DNA from: Echria macrotheca
Taxonomy: Eukaryota > Ascomycota > Sordariomycetes > Sordariales > Schizotheciaceae
Length of the DNA stretch: 64,000 nt
Direction: 5' to 3'
NCBI GenBank assembly: GCA_030411725.1
Contig: MU839841.1
Coordinates: 744,001-808,000 of the forward strand
In this document: positions 47,745 through 58,533 of the stretch, piece after piece
Layout of the letters: each line of letters opens with the position of its first letter
Position numbering within the stretch: position 1 is the stretch's first letter
Program-made: the position numbers and the translations under genes
The notes under the pieces: generated by a model
The model's database searches: none
Told to the model about the DNA's origin: nothing
The model's input: the letters and a program-made list of their open reading frames with translations, nothing else

Positions 47745-49481
47745 ATGGTCCGCTGTGCTTCCCTTTTATCTTGAAAATTACTGACATGTCTGCCATCAGG
47801 TCGTCCTCGCTGCATCCATCTGCACCCGCGGCGGCAAGGCCGTCCTCGCTCGCGCATTCCACGATATCAAGCGGTCGAGAATCGAAGCTCTCCTGGCCTC
47901 GTTCCCCAAGGCGGCCGACTCGGGCACACAACACACGACGGTCGAGCAGGACAATGTCCGATTTGTCTACCAGCCGCTGGACGAGCTCTACATGGTGCTC
48001 ATCACCAACCAGCAGTCCAACATTCTCCAGGACATTGACTCCCTCCACCTGTTCTCCCAGGTAGTCAGCAGCATATGCAAGAGTCTGGACGAGCGGGAGA
48101 TTCTCAAACATGCCTTTGAGATCCTCAGCGCCTTCGACGAGCTGGTGACGCTCGGCTACAGGGAGAATCTGTCTATTGGCCAGATCAAGACTTTCCTGGA
48201 GATGGAGAGCCACGAGGAGCGCATCCAGGAGATTATTGCACGGGTAGGTGGCTGACAGAAGTTCGGGATGGCTTAGAGTGCTTACACGGTTGCAGAACAA
48301 AGAATTGGAGGCCACCGAGGAGCGCAAGAGGAAAGCCAAGCAGCTGGAGATGCAGCGCAAAGAGTCTGGGAGAGCACGCGCCGGCGCTCCTCGTACGCCT
48401 GTCTACCCGACGTATACGCCTCCAGCTCGGCCGGCCGTTACGGAAACATACGACACATACGAGGCCGAGAAGAACAAGTCCAAGTACGTCGCCGTCTATT
48501 CTGCGTTCCGGTGGAAACTAACCTTTTAGATTTTCCGCGCCCAAGGGCAAGGGAATGCAGCTAGGCAAGAAGTCCAAGACCACGGATATGTTCGAGCGAG
48601 TAAAGGGGGACCTGGGCCACGAGGCGGAAGAAGCCCCACTTGTGCCGGTCGCCAGCCCAGCGGCCCCCGAACCCTCGCACGCCGCTCGCACATCGGTCAA
48701 TATGGACAGGGATGCCGTTCATGTCACCATCAACGAGGCCATCAGCGCCAAGATCTCCAGAGAAGGGGCAGCGAGCTCGTTTGTGGTTAGCGGCGATCTG
48801 TCGCTGCGAGTCTCCGACCCAGCACTCACGAAGCTCAAGCTGAAGCTCGACGCAACCCCGTCTCATGGTGCGCAGTTCCGGACACACCCCAATGTCGACA
48901 AGAACATTTTCAACCAGACCAAGGGGATACAGCTCACCAACCAGACCAGGGGCTTTCCCGTCAACAACGCCGTCGGGGTTCTCCGGTGGAGGGCAAGCCC
49001 TAGCGCCGATGACACGAGCGTGCTGCCCATTATGTTTACCGTCTGGGTCAACAAGGGTTCCGATGGCAGCACCAACCTGACCATCGAGTATGAGCTGACG
49101 GGCGGAGAGCCATTGTCGGACGTGGCCGTTGTTGTGCCCTTTTCCAGCGCCGAGCCGACGGTTTCAAGCTTCGACGCTGTGTATGAAGTTTCTGGTGATA
49201 CTCTGGAATGGCAGATTGGCACAATCAACGAGGACAACGCAAGCGGCGCTTTCGAGTTTGAGGCCCAGACGGACGACGAAAACGAGTTTTTCCCGATGCA
49301 CGTCCGCTTCTCTAAGCAGTCCCCATTTGTTGCCGTTGATGTAAGTCATCCTAGTGGTCTGTCTCGTGGATCTTGGCTAACTAGACTGTAGGTACTATCT
49401 GCTGAGCTGGCGGAGATGAACGAGGAGGTGACCTTCTCCAAGGAGGTCAAGTCAGTGGCGGACAACTATATTATTGAGTAG
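47745..49481 (+). CDS. RET2: coatomer subunit delta (COPI)
   Basis: Five exons: 47745-47747, 47800-48243, 48296-48483, 48530-49340 and 49392-49481. The introns are 52, 52, 46 and 51 nt and the protein is 511 aa. The first coding exon is just the ATG, and the intron begins directly behind it (GTCCGC, branch TTACTGAC). The N-terminal longin domain reads VVLAASICTRGGKAVLARAF and continues to ITNQQSNILQDIDSL. A charged helical linker with KELEATEERKRKAKQLEMQR follows. The C-terminal mu-homology domain contains FRTHPNVDKNIFNQTKGIQL and GVLRWR and ends in the acidic-helix segment LAEMNEEVTFSKEVKS. Delta-COP is part of the AP-like subcomplex of COPI and takes part in Golgi-to-ER retrieval. Confidence 0.97.
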
Positions 49482-49736
49482 AGGACGGGACCGGGCAATG
49501 GGGGTATGATGCGGTAGTTTCGGCGCTTTTGACAGGCGGGACCACCGCCGCAGAGACTAGAGGTGACAAAAAGAGGTGTTACTTGACATTTTTCTCGGGA
49601 ATCTGTGTAACGGCTGTCACTCTGCTGTTTGAGATCCGGTTAAGATCCAATACGGCTGTGACTCATCAGCCTGTCTCTGCATATGCTAGTATCCAATATC
49701 TTGACAACCAAGGCTCGTGAGATCTCAACTACAGAG

Positions 49737-49800
49737 ATCTCGGCGTCTGAATATCTCGGCGTCTGAATATCTCGGCACCGCGATACCTCGGCACTCAAAT
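49737..49800. repeat. 16-bp tandem repeat, four copies
   Basis: Units of atctcggcgtctgaat occur at 49737-49752 and 49753-49768 (identical). Two diverged copies follow at 49769-49784 and 49785-49800. The array is without gaps. Confidence 0.9.
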
Positions 49801-50277
49801 AGCATGTTGAACAGTTAATTGATAGGTGAGGATTATAATAAGTATCGTGATATAAAGCTAGCCCTGTGCTTTCTCTTCGTTGAGGATGTGCCTTTCCTAG
49901 CCCTTGAATGCCCTTTTTCTAAATTCCAACAGATAACTATCGCCCGTTTAGTTATACCCCTTTTCTTCTACCCATATTTCTTCAAACGAAACGCGCGTTG
50001 AGAAGAGGAAAACGTATTGCTTGGAAATAAAATAGCGCGTTGAGAAAAGGAAAACCTATTGCCTGGAAATAAAGCAGCCCCTTTCGAGAAAATAAAGCAA
50101 CATTTTCTTATACATAAAGCAACCCTTTAAAAAGACAACGCACTTCGAGAAAAAGAAAACGCACCCTTGAGAAAAATATAACGCCCCTTAAAAAGAAAAT
50201 AATCCTCTTTCACAAGTATTAACCCCCCTTTGAACCTCCCTTTAAATAAAAAGAACTCCCCTTTGCATTAGAATTAA

Positions 50278-50380
50278 CCCCCCTAAAACGAAAAGCAACG
50301 CGCGAGAATAAAAACAACACCCCGTTTAAACCCCCCTAAAACGAAAATCAACGCGCGAGAAGAAAAAAGAAGCCCCCTTG
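50278..50380. repeat. direct imperfect repeat, about 54-bp period
   Basis: Two copies of a segment containing aacccccctaaaacgaaaa followed by caacgcgcgagaa start near 50278 and 50332 and differ by a few bases. Similar shorter relics surround them. Confidence 0.7.
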
Positions 50381-50581
50381 ATTAGTTATTAACCCCCTTT
50401 AACAAGAAGAAAATATACCCCGAAAAGAAAACAAAACCCTATAACGCAACGCAACCCCCTTATAAAAAGAAATAAGCATCCTATAAAGAAATAAACGCAT
50501 CCCGAAAAGAAAGAAAACAGCCCTTAAACAGCCCCAATACCCCCTTTAAAGGATAAAAAAGGATAAAAAAGGATCCTTAAA

Positions 50582-52090
50582 TCAGCCCCCAAACCCCCTA
50601 GGAGGCCGGAACCCAGGCCTCACAACCCGTCCATCGAGCGTGCGATGGAGCATACCACCCCCAGCAGGAGCCCCAGCAGGGCCGGTAGCCGTTCCGGACG
50701 GCCCCAAAACACCGGGTTCAGGCCCTTCCGGCCAGTAGTTCACGCCCTGAGCCGGGGCCGGAACGGCCGGAACGGCCGGAGGAAAGCCCTCAGGGGCATG
50801 GGCCGGGGCAGGGGCGGGGGCAGGGGCGACAAGGGGCTGTCTATGCGCGCCGAAGAAGCCGGGAGGCAGGCCGGTATAAGTAGGCAGGGGCCCAGGCCGG
50901 GGCGGGGGCGTGGCCGGCCGGCTCTCGGGTACCGGCGGCGGCGGGAGCGGCGGGGCGAAGACGGGGAACATGGGCACCTGGATCGGCGGGGGGACCATGT
51001 CCTGGCCGCCGAGCAGACGGGGCGGCGGCGGCTGGGGAGGAAAAGTGCCGAAGAGGTCGCGGTGGAAGAGGTGGAAGCGCTGGGTGACCATGTTTGCCAT
51101 TTCGGGGTCTGCCTCGCGGATGAGGGGGTTTTGGGATTCGAAGGCTAGTGCTTTTTTTTTACAATAATCTGTTAGCTGATGTTTGGGTTTTGCACCGCGA
51201 TGTGATTTCTGTGGAAGGGGGGACGGGGGGATAAAGAGAGAGCGTAATTTTGGGATAGGACCTGAAAAAGAAAACTCACCGTGATATCGGTAGACAAAAG
51301 GTAGGGCGCGCATGCGTTGCCAGAAGATGAAACGATGCGTCCCTGGTGGTGCGTCTTTTGTCAGGGATTTTGCTGGTTTCGAAGAAAGAGAGATATGGGA
51401 TAGGAACATACACCTTTCTCGGAACCGGGGGTCGAGGAGGTATTGGAGGTTCAGCCTCCGGATGCCGGTATTGAACCGGACGCTTCGCTCCCACTGCTCC
51501 CGCTGTTCCCGCTGGTGCATTTGGATGGCTTGTTGTGTTGCCGGACCAAACTGCAGCTGGGGCTGTTGATGCTGATGTTGTTCTTGCTGTTGGTCCGGGG
51601 GGTAGCCAGCTTGTGCCGGGCGCATTGGAAGCTGGGTTGGATGGATCTGACTGGCCGGATCCTGGACAAGGTGAGCCTGCGGGAACTGGACCGGTTGAAG
51701 CTGGGTCTGGTTCACGGGGGCACCCTGGGCGTGGGCGTGTCCGGGCTGGACGGGCAATAAGTTCGCCGATGATGCCAACGCCGGACCCGGCGTGGGAGCG
51801 ACGATAATAGTGGAACCATCAATTATTCCGAGACCAGAAACATCAGGGTCAGCAGGAGACGACACCAGCGAGGGATGAGGTGTGGCCGGGATGGGTTGGG
51901 TGGCTGAGTCGTCGAGCTCGTCCTCGGTGGACGGGTCCTCGCTCTCCGTGTATTCGCCAGCGTCAGAAGGTTCCTGGTACTCCGAGTAGGCGCTTTCGCG
52001 CTCTGACTGGATGCCCGATAGCTCAGACATCCCGTCCTGGCGGGATGTGCCGGCCAGGGAGGAGTCAGAAGACAAGAAGATGGGGTTCAT
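50582..52090 (-). CDS. proline/glutamine-rich protein of unknown function (about 440 aa)
   Basis: Proposed exons on the minus strand are 52090-51412, 51354-51280 and 51150-50582, giving 440 aa. Introns of 57 and 129 nt have donors GTATGT and GTGAGT, but both acceptors are AAAG rather than YAG. Both intron lengths are multiples of three, so the unspliced frame is also open. The N-terminus is acidic and Ser-rich. A Gln/His-rich part follows (QQQEQHQHQQPQLQF). A short conserved-looking core is GTHRFIFWQRMRALPFVYRYH plus ESQNPLIREADPEMANMV. The C-terminal third is almost all Pro, Ala and Gly. I do not recognise a family. It lies between two repeat-rich intervals. Confidence 0.6.
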   Translation of the reverse strand: MNPIFLSSDSSLAGTSRQDGMSELSGIQSERESAYSEYQEPSDAGEYTESEDPSTEDELDDSATQPIPATPHPSLVSSPADPDVSGLGIIDGSTIIVAPTPGPALASSANLLPVQPGHAHAQGAPVNQTQLQPVQFPQAHLVQDPASQIHPTQLPMRPAQAGYPPDQQQEQHQHQQPQLQFGPATQQAIQMHQREQREQWERSVRFNTGIRRLNLQYLLDPRFRERCMFLSHISLSSKPAKSLTKDAPPGTHRFIFWQRMRALPFVYRYHGEFSFSGPIPKLRSLFIPPSPLPQKSHRGAKPKHQLTDYCKKKALAFESQNPLIREADPEMANMVTQRFHLFHRDLFGTFPPQPPPPRLLGGQDMVPPPIQVPMFPVFAPPLPPPPVPESRPATPPPRPGPLPTYTGLPPGFFGAHRQPLVAPAPAPAPAHAPEGFPPAVPAVPAPAQGVNYWPEGPEPGVLGPSGTATGPAGAPAGGGMLHRTLDGRVVRPGFRPPRGFGG

Positions 52091-53628
52091 GGTGATAAAG
52101 CTGATGGCTCGTGATAGAACTCGGAGTCAAAGGTAAAGACTGTGAAGAAGCGAGTGGCTTCAGGTTCCTGGAATCAAGAGAAGAAGCGAGGACTGAAGAG
52201 TGAGCGAGTGTGAAGAGCGAAGAGGCTTGGGTTGATGTGTGATGGGGATGGCTACAGTGGAAGGGTAGGGAGGGCCATTATATAGACGCCGTGTCGCCTT
52301 GGACTCCCCTCCCGCGACCCTGGACATGGCAGCGTTTAATCTGAAGATACCGTTAAGCAAACGAACTATGGCGTTTATCGAAAATGAACGACATAGCAGC
52401 GGCTATGTCAGGTCGTCTTTCCGCCTCAAGTTCGGCCGACAAGATCTAGACATCAGCAAACGGCGAGATCTAGCATCCATTTACAGTGGAGCGATTCTCG
52501 ATCTCGTCTGGAAATGGTGCAAGACGAACGATACCGGAGATCCACTGTTCTTCTCCGAGAGCGGCCCCCGTGCTTCGTTGCTACCAAACGGCTTCCTTTC
52601 CAGCGAGGGGCGCCGGGCTTTCCCTCCTCCAACGCAAACGTAAGTGTTCAGCGAAGCAAGCTGCACTCCAAATTCATGAGCATCGTTGCCCACCACCTTA
52701 TCAGTGTGTCTGACAAAGGTCTGCTCCCGACTCGGGCAGTCTCCCTCGGTGTGTTCTTGAAGGTAACAAGCTGCTGCTCCAGCTGAGATTCCCAGAGAAT
52801 AAGCGAAAACAGTCATATCAAGAAGCTGACGAGAGTTCAGGAACAGATAGCGTGCTTGATGTCACGCTGATGGGCAGTTTCGGGCTCCAAGGTCGGCAAA
52901 GATGCCAGAGGCATAGAGAAACCCGCCGAAAGAAAAGCACAAGAGAGCATGGCACACGGTCAGGTAATGACAACGTTAGTACCTGAAAAAGGTGGCAGCG
53001 TACAGTGTCATTGTCAGGAACTAAGGAGAGAGTTTGAAGAGGGCTCTGATTCTGGAAGATTTTCCTCTTTGGAGTTCAATACGAACTGAACACCCTCAGA
53101 GAGCAGGAACAGGAGACTGTAATGGGGTGTGAGGGCTGGGGCCATCGACAGCAATCTCAGCCGTCTGGGAGCTGCCTTACTCCTCAGGGAGAAGTGTAAC
53201 AGAGCCCTCCTTGTGGATATTGTGATGGCGTTGCTGTCCGGATGACAAGTGCGTGCTATGAAAAAAACGTCATATCAAACGGACTAGGGGTACCGGCGAC
53301 GAGTTTCGTCGGAAATTCTATTAGAAAAAACGTCATAGACTAAATGGGGAAAAGACGAGACCGATTTCGCAGAATTGGACTTCGGATACTGAGCGTTGCG
53401 GGCTTATGAGACTGGATGGAGGGGGTGTGGTTGAGAAGGGACAACATTGGGACCCGGCGCTATCCAGATAAGGTATTGGGTTTTTAGACGGCAAGCATTG
53501 GGAATCGCGATCTCGTCAAGGGAAAGGGGCATGAGTGGAAGCCCCAGAAGGTAGTGATGTCGCGCCTCAGTCTTGTTGGTCTGTATCGAGAAGATATGCC
53601 GCGGCCTGTATTTATGAGAAATCCGGGA

Positions 53629-53650
53629 GGGGGGGGGGGGGGGGGGGGGG
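53629..53650. repeat. poly-G tract, 22 nt
   Basis: An uninterrupted run of 22 G on the plus strand, followed at 53656-53672 by a C6-AACAT-G6 hairpin. Confidence 0.9.
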
Positions 53651-53747
53651 TATAACCCCCCAACATGGGGGGTGGCCCAATTTTTTTAAAATACACAAAA
53701 ATTATTAAATAAACAGGGCCAGGGGTAAGTATATTTGCGGGCCCAAA

Positions 53748-53757
53748 NNNNNNNNNN
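53748..53757. other. assembly gap (10 N)
   Basis: Ten unknown bases immediately before the poly-C tract. The distance across the gap should be treated as unknown. Confidence 0.95.
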
Positions 53758-53763
53758 GCCGCG

Positions 53764-53834
<71 letters not shown>
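53764..53834. repeat. poly-C tract, 71 nt
   Basis: An uninterrupted run of 71 C next to the N gap. It may be real (G-quadruplex or i-motif forming) or a sequencing/assembly artefact. Confidence 0.85.
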
Positions 53835-55330
53835 AGATCACCTGCCTCATGTCCTTGGTCCCTAGTTTCTGGAACTTCCGACATATTCTTCATGTACAAG
53901 GTCCATGCTGTCAGTAATGTTCGGGACCAGAAAGTAGCTAACTGGGTAGGCAAACAGGCGGAGATGGCTGAGAAGGGGCGGACGAGTTACCTGTATATGG
54001 TACCTGGTACGTGCCTCAACTTGGTAGTCCTAGACCAGAAGACAGGAAGAGCTTACATGTGCAAGAAGAGCAGCACCCGAACGTCGAGAACCGCCTACCA
54101 TTGGAGGCGGATATGACTGCCTGAAATTCTGATTTTGTAAACTCTGAGATTGTTTCGAGGTGGTATCCGGGCAGGAAACGCGTTCAGGTGAGCCCGTTTG
54201 TTCAGATGCGTCCCCAGCGCGTACCTTCCTGCCGCCGCAAAAGATCCAGGCTGGCCCATGGTGTTGGTGAACTGCTGCCTCAGGCGGCAGCCCTTCAGCC
54301 CTAGGTAGATCGAATCACCGCTTTAACAGGGATTCCACTGAAAACTCTGCGTGCCGTTTGTGTAGTTTTCTCGCATCGTGCGCTGGATTCTGCTGTGGCC
54401 AGCCATGCGCAGCGCATCCTACCTTCCTCTGCAAGTTGGGACCGGAGGCAGTCTTGCAGAAACTCCCCGGCGCCAGAAAAATCTTTTCCTTTCCTTTCTC
54501 GACCACTTCTAGTCAACTTCTGCGCGGTAAATCCGTTTTTCGCACCTTTGCCCTTGGAATCTTTGTTCAACCTGCCGCGGCAAATTTTCTCGCCCTTCTT
54601 CCACTCCAATCCAGTTTCTCTATCTTGATCAAATCTGATCGTGCCTCACCACTCCCAAGTATTTTTCTTAAGTCTCAATCCCGCTCGGTGGCTTCGCTAA
54701 CCTCAGTCGCCTCCAGGTCGCTCCAGTCAGTGCCAGTCAATCCCAACCAAACTCCATCCAGCTCGATCATTTCCCATCAAGCACAATATATAGCAATCAG
54801 GCTCTGTCTATAGCAATCAAGTTCAAGGTGTTTCAAGGTGTCTCAAGGTGTCTCGGGCAATGCATATCGAGTTCAGTGCGCCTTGATCAGCGTTCATGTC
54901 CAGTCTCGCTCGGCCTGCGCCCATATGCTGGGACTATCCCATCAAGCGTAGACTGCGACAACAAGCCCAGACTGTGCCCATCAAGCTCAGTCTTGCCCAC
55001 CAAGATTAGACTGTGTCAGTCAATCGCAATCTGGCCAAGGAGTGTCCATCAAGTCAGGTCTACACATATTGGGCTCGGTCTATGCAAGTCAAGTCTCGCC
55101 TGTGTCAATCGAACACGATCTACCCAAGAGATATTTGCTAGGCCCGGTCTTTCTCGACCAAGTCTAGTCTTTCTCCATCGCGCCCAAGCCTTCTCAATCG
55201 AGCCCGGTCTCGCCAAGTCACACTCAGTCTTTCTCAATCCATCCCGGTATTTCTCCATCACAAGCAATCCTCGTCAATCCGCCTCAGTCACTCTCTGGTA
55301 CGTCCAGTCTTTCTTAACTCCCCTCAGTCT

Positions 55331-55495
55331 TTCTCTGTTATATCAGGTCTTTCTCAATCCACCTCAGTCTCCCTTAGTTTACCTTAGTTATTCTCTGTTA
55401 TACCCAGTCGTACTTAATCCACCTCAGTCTCCCTTAATCCACTACAGTCATTCCCTGTTATGTTCAGTCCTGCTTAATCCACCTTAGTCTGTACA
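55331..55495. repeat. 60-bp minisatellite in a pyrimidine-rich tract
   Basis: Units start at 55331, 55391 and 55451 with the shared core ttctctgttat and ttaatccacctcagtct. The wider 54.8-55.5 kb stretch is made of degenerate CTCAGTCTTTCTCAATCC-like pieces, which produce one long but meaningless open frame. Confidence 0.75.
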
Positions 55496-55647
55496 AGTTA
55501 GGTCCAGTTAGCGAGGACTTGATACATCGGGCTTGTTCTGTATCAATTACGGATAGCCTGGCTTTTTTAATTTCACCCACCTCAAGCAGAATCTCTCCAC
55601 ATCTAAGCAAGGCGACATCCAGGAAGTCAATTGACCTCTCTTGCCTC

Positions 55648-55947
55648 ACCAAACACCCAGTCATTGCCAATTCTTTCCTGTTATGCCCCCCCTCCCCCCA
55701 CCTCTGGCACAACCTCTACCACCACCTCTGCCCACTATTGACCAAACATCCCATCATTGCCAATTCTTTCCTGTTATTTCTCATCCACCTCTACAACACA
55801 CACACCCTCCCCCCCCCTCCCCCACCTGCCCACCATTAGCCAAACATTCCATCATTGCTAACTCTTTCCTGCTATGTCTAGTACATCTCTGTTACACAAC
55901 CTTGTCACCATCAAACACCTAGTCATTACCAATCCCTTCCTGTTATG
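55648..55947. repeat. dispersed repeat, four copies
   Basis: A motif of about 38 bp with the core tcattgccaattctttcctg and a following TTATG recurs at about 55648, 55742, 55840 and 55911. The spacers between copies are C-rich. Confidence 0.75.
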
Positions 55948-56527
55948 CCCAGTCCCTCTCTGTCACATAACACTTTCATAAATCCACTCAAGTCCACACC
56001 TGTCAAAGGTAATTCAGACATGTCTAGGCATAATCTCATACAACTCTCCTATGTCAGACACTGTATTCCCTCAAAGGGTTTCAGACATATATAGACAGAT
56101 AAGCCCGTGTAAATACAGATAAATATGACGTTGAAACAAAAATATGTGCTTTCCATCTGAGATACCTGAGAGAAAGAAAAATCAAGGTCACTCAGTTAGT
56201 GTTTCATCAAAAACCCCTTGGTTCTTTAACTAAGTCTATCTAAGTCTATCTAACTCAGGTATCTTCCATGCCCGGCCTGCATACTTAGATGGCGCACTAC
56301 CTAAGATACTTCTCCCCAAAGGCCGCACTATTGTGCGTGACTTCAAACTGGTAAGGCCCTACCTAAGGATACGTGGGAGTTAACACCCAGGCGTATCCTC
56401 TGGGGGGCCCTCTAACATGTCCAAGTCCCCCCAATGTTTGGTCAAACAAGGCGTCATAGCTGTCCAACTATGCCTATGTTGCCCTCTGGAAGGCCTTCGA
56501 AATTTCACAAAGTCCAAAATCTCCCTC

Positions 56528-56564
56528 GAGCAGGGCCCCCCCAAATTTTGGGGGGGCCCTGCTC
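56528..56564. repeat. perfect 15-bp inverted repeat (hairpin)
   Basis: The arms 56528-56542 (gagcagggccccccc) and 56550-56564 are exact reverse complements around a 7-nt AAATTTT centre. The stem is very GC-rich. Confidence 0.9.
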
Positions 56565-57596
56565 GTTCACGAAGGGCGTTTGGAGGGGACTTCGTCGCAT
56601 ACGCCGGGGCACCCCACCCTCGTCATCCGTCCAGATAGGGAAGTAAGCAAACAATTAAGGGGCTCACCCAAGCAACCAGGGGCATGGTAAACAATATAAA
56701 AGGGGTACCCGGGGGGCAATAGGGGTCCGGGTATCTTAGTTAGCCCCCCATCACGGGGGAGGTTCTTTTGTTAGAAAACAAAAAAACTTCACGTACCCCT
56801 AGTTAGTCTACTACCTTTTTTTTTCCTCTAGGAAAAAAGATACCTCTCTCTGTTAAGATTTGGTAGGATCTGGTAGGTGATCCCTATCTTCAGGTAGTGC
56901 ACTACCTAGGGGTACGAAAAAGTCTACGGGAGCAAGTATCTTAGATAGAAGTGACCTGGGGAAAGAAAGAAAGAAAAGAAAAATGTCTAGGGAAGAGAAA
57001 AACAATCCAGGGGAGTATTTGGAAAAGGGGTTAAGACAGTTCTAGCCAGGAGCATATTGGCAGATCTCTACTCAAGTCTGAGATTTTCTTGAGAAGTCAG
57101 AGAAGGATAAGAATCGACAGAAAAGTATAGAAAAAGCCTTGAAAAGATAGATTCTAGCTATTCATCCCTTGGAAAGACTAATGATTCCCCGGGAACAGTC
57201 CCTAGGATAGGTAAATACAAATTTGCCGGGTCAAGACCTTGCCCCCTTTACCAAGCCAGGTATAGAGAAGCAAAAACGCCCGGAAGATGGCAAATACACC
57301 CAACCAGGAAGTTTTTACCCCAGAAAAACTCAGAAGACTGGGTAGTGATGGCCGCCCCAGTCTGCTTCCGCGTCAGCGAATATACACACCAACGCGGGCG
57401 AGGATCCAATTGAAGGCACGAACGAGAGGACGCGAAATAGAGAAAGCACAAAAGACAAAATTACACAAAGAAAAGGAAAGCACACAAAAAAAGGAAAACA
57501 CACAAATAAAATACAACACACAAGTGAAATACCGCAAGACCGTAAGATATAAGCTTCCTAGATTAGTTTCTACCTACCACACTTTATCAAAAGCAT

Positions 57597-57920
57597 ACAC
57601 GGAAAAACAAAATCATACACAGAAAAACAGAATCATACATAAGAAAACAAAATCATACATAGAAAAACAGAATCATACATAGGCAAACAGAATAATACAG
57701 AGTAAAACAGGTAAATACGCGGGAAAACAGAATAATACACAGGAAAACAGAATGTTACATAGTGAAACACAATGATACATATTAAAACACAATGATCCAT
57801 AGGAAAATAGGATGTCACATAGAAAAACACGATGTCACATAGAAAAACACAATGCTACATAGAAAAACACAATGCTACATAGAAAAACACAATGCTACAT
57901 AGAAAAACGCAATACTACAT
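57597..57920. repeat. 20-bp minisatellite, about 16 copies
   Basis: The consensus is acatagaaaaacacaatgct. The last copies (57820-57900) are nearly identical and the first ones more diverged. Degenerate related units reappear at about 58068-58180. Confidence 0.85.
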
Positions 57921-58060
57921 GTCACCGCAGCTAGCCCAGCGCTGCAACCACCAGGCCATGTTCCCCAAAAGGATACAAATCAATTAAGCCGACGAATTCA
58001 TTGATTCTAACGCTCTACCTATACAGCTCGTCACCTCGACCCTGCACCGGATGCGTAGGG
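57921..58060 (-). other. tRNA-like fragment
   Basis: On the minus strand TGGCCTGGTGG (58-48 of 579xx) fits the pol III A-box pattern, and GGTAGAGCG (58019-58011) resembles a tRNA D-arm. No B-box with GTTCRA is found at the right distance, so this is at best a tRNA-derived relic. Confidence 0.25.
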
Positions 58061-58533
58061 CTGTGACACTACAGAAGGAAACAGAAAGTCACATAGGAAA
58101 CAGAATACTACAGAGAAAAAGAGAATCCCCCGGAGGAAACAGAATGACACAGAGGAAAAGAGAATGCTACACAGAGAGTCAAGGGGGACCGAATATCAAC
58201 AAGAGCACTCTTATAAGCCCGCTCAATGGCCCTGAATCTACAAGAAAACATTACACGGTACATAAATACAGGTCGCTAGACTACAAATCTGGTCACCGTA
58301 TTGTTTTGAGCACAGATAACGGGAAGAAAACCCCAAGAACAGGCCCCAAACACGGCCGGATACAGACAGGATATCTCTGGCGAGGCTGTCCTGCGGCCGA
58401 AGAGAAATTCTAATAGAGCGGAAGAAAATCCCAGCTTATTGCGCTACTGAGTTCAGAGCTCGGAGCGCATGCGCACCGAGGATTAGATAGCCCGCACTCA
58501 TGTGCTATAACTACATAGAAGAGGGACCGCCTA

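Larger units (their letters stand above)
49482..50581. other. AT-rich, strand-biased intergenic block
   Basis: I see no gene. The first part contains a 16-bp tandem repeat (49737-49800). From about 49990 to 50580 the plus strand is strongly A+C biased with repeated motifs such as aaacccccctaaaacg and acgcgcgagaa. It marks the transition from housekeeping genes to the repeat-rich interval. Confidence 0.6.

Noticed and set aside
52326..52785. Possible two-exon gene (donor GTAAGT near 52639, acceptor TCAG near 52706)
   Set aside because: The product resembles nothing known and a minus-strand frame of similar quality overlaps it. It is mentioned only in the gap entry.
54828..55487. 219-codon frame
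   Set aside because: Made of degenerate pyrimidine-rich tandem repeats and starts with GTG.
56640..56960. LTR retrotransposon end
   Set aside because: A TATAAAAGG motif and repeated TATCTTAG pieces are present, but I could find no paired LTR, target-site duplication or pol-like frame.
57597..57920. CRISPR-like array
   Set aside because: The units are contiguous 20-bp repeats without unique spacers, in a eukaryotic genome. It is a minisatellite.
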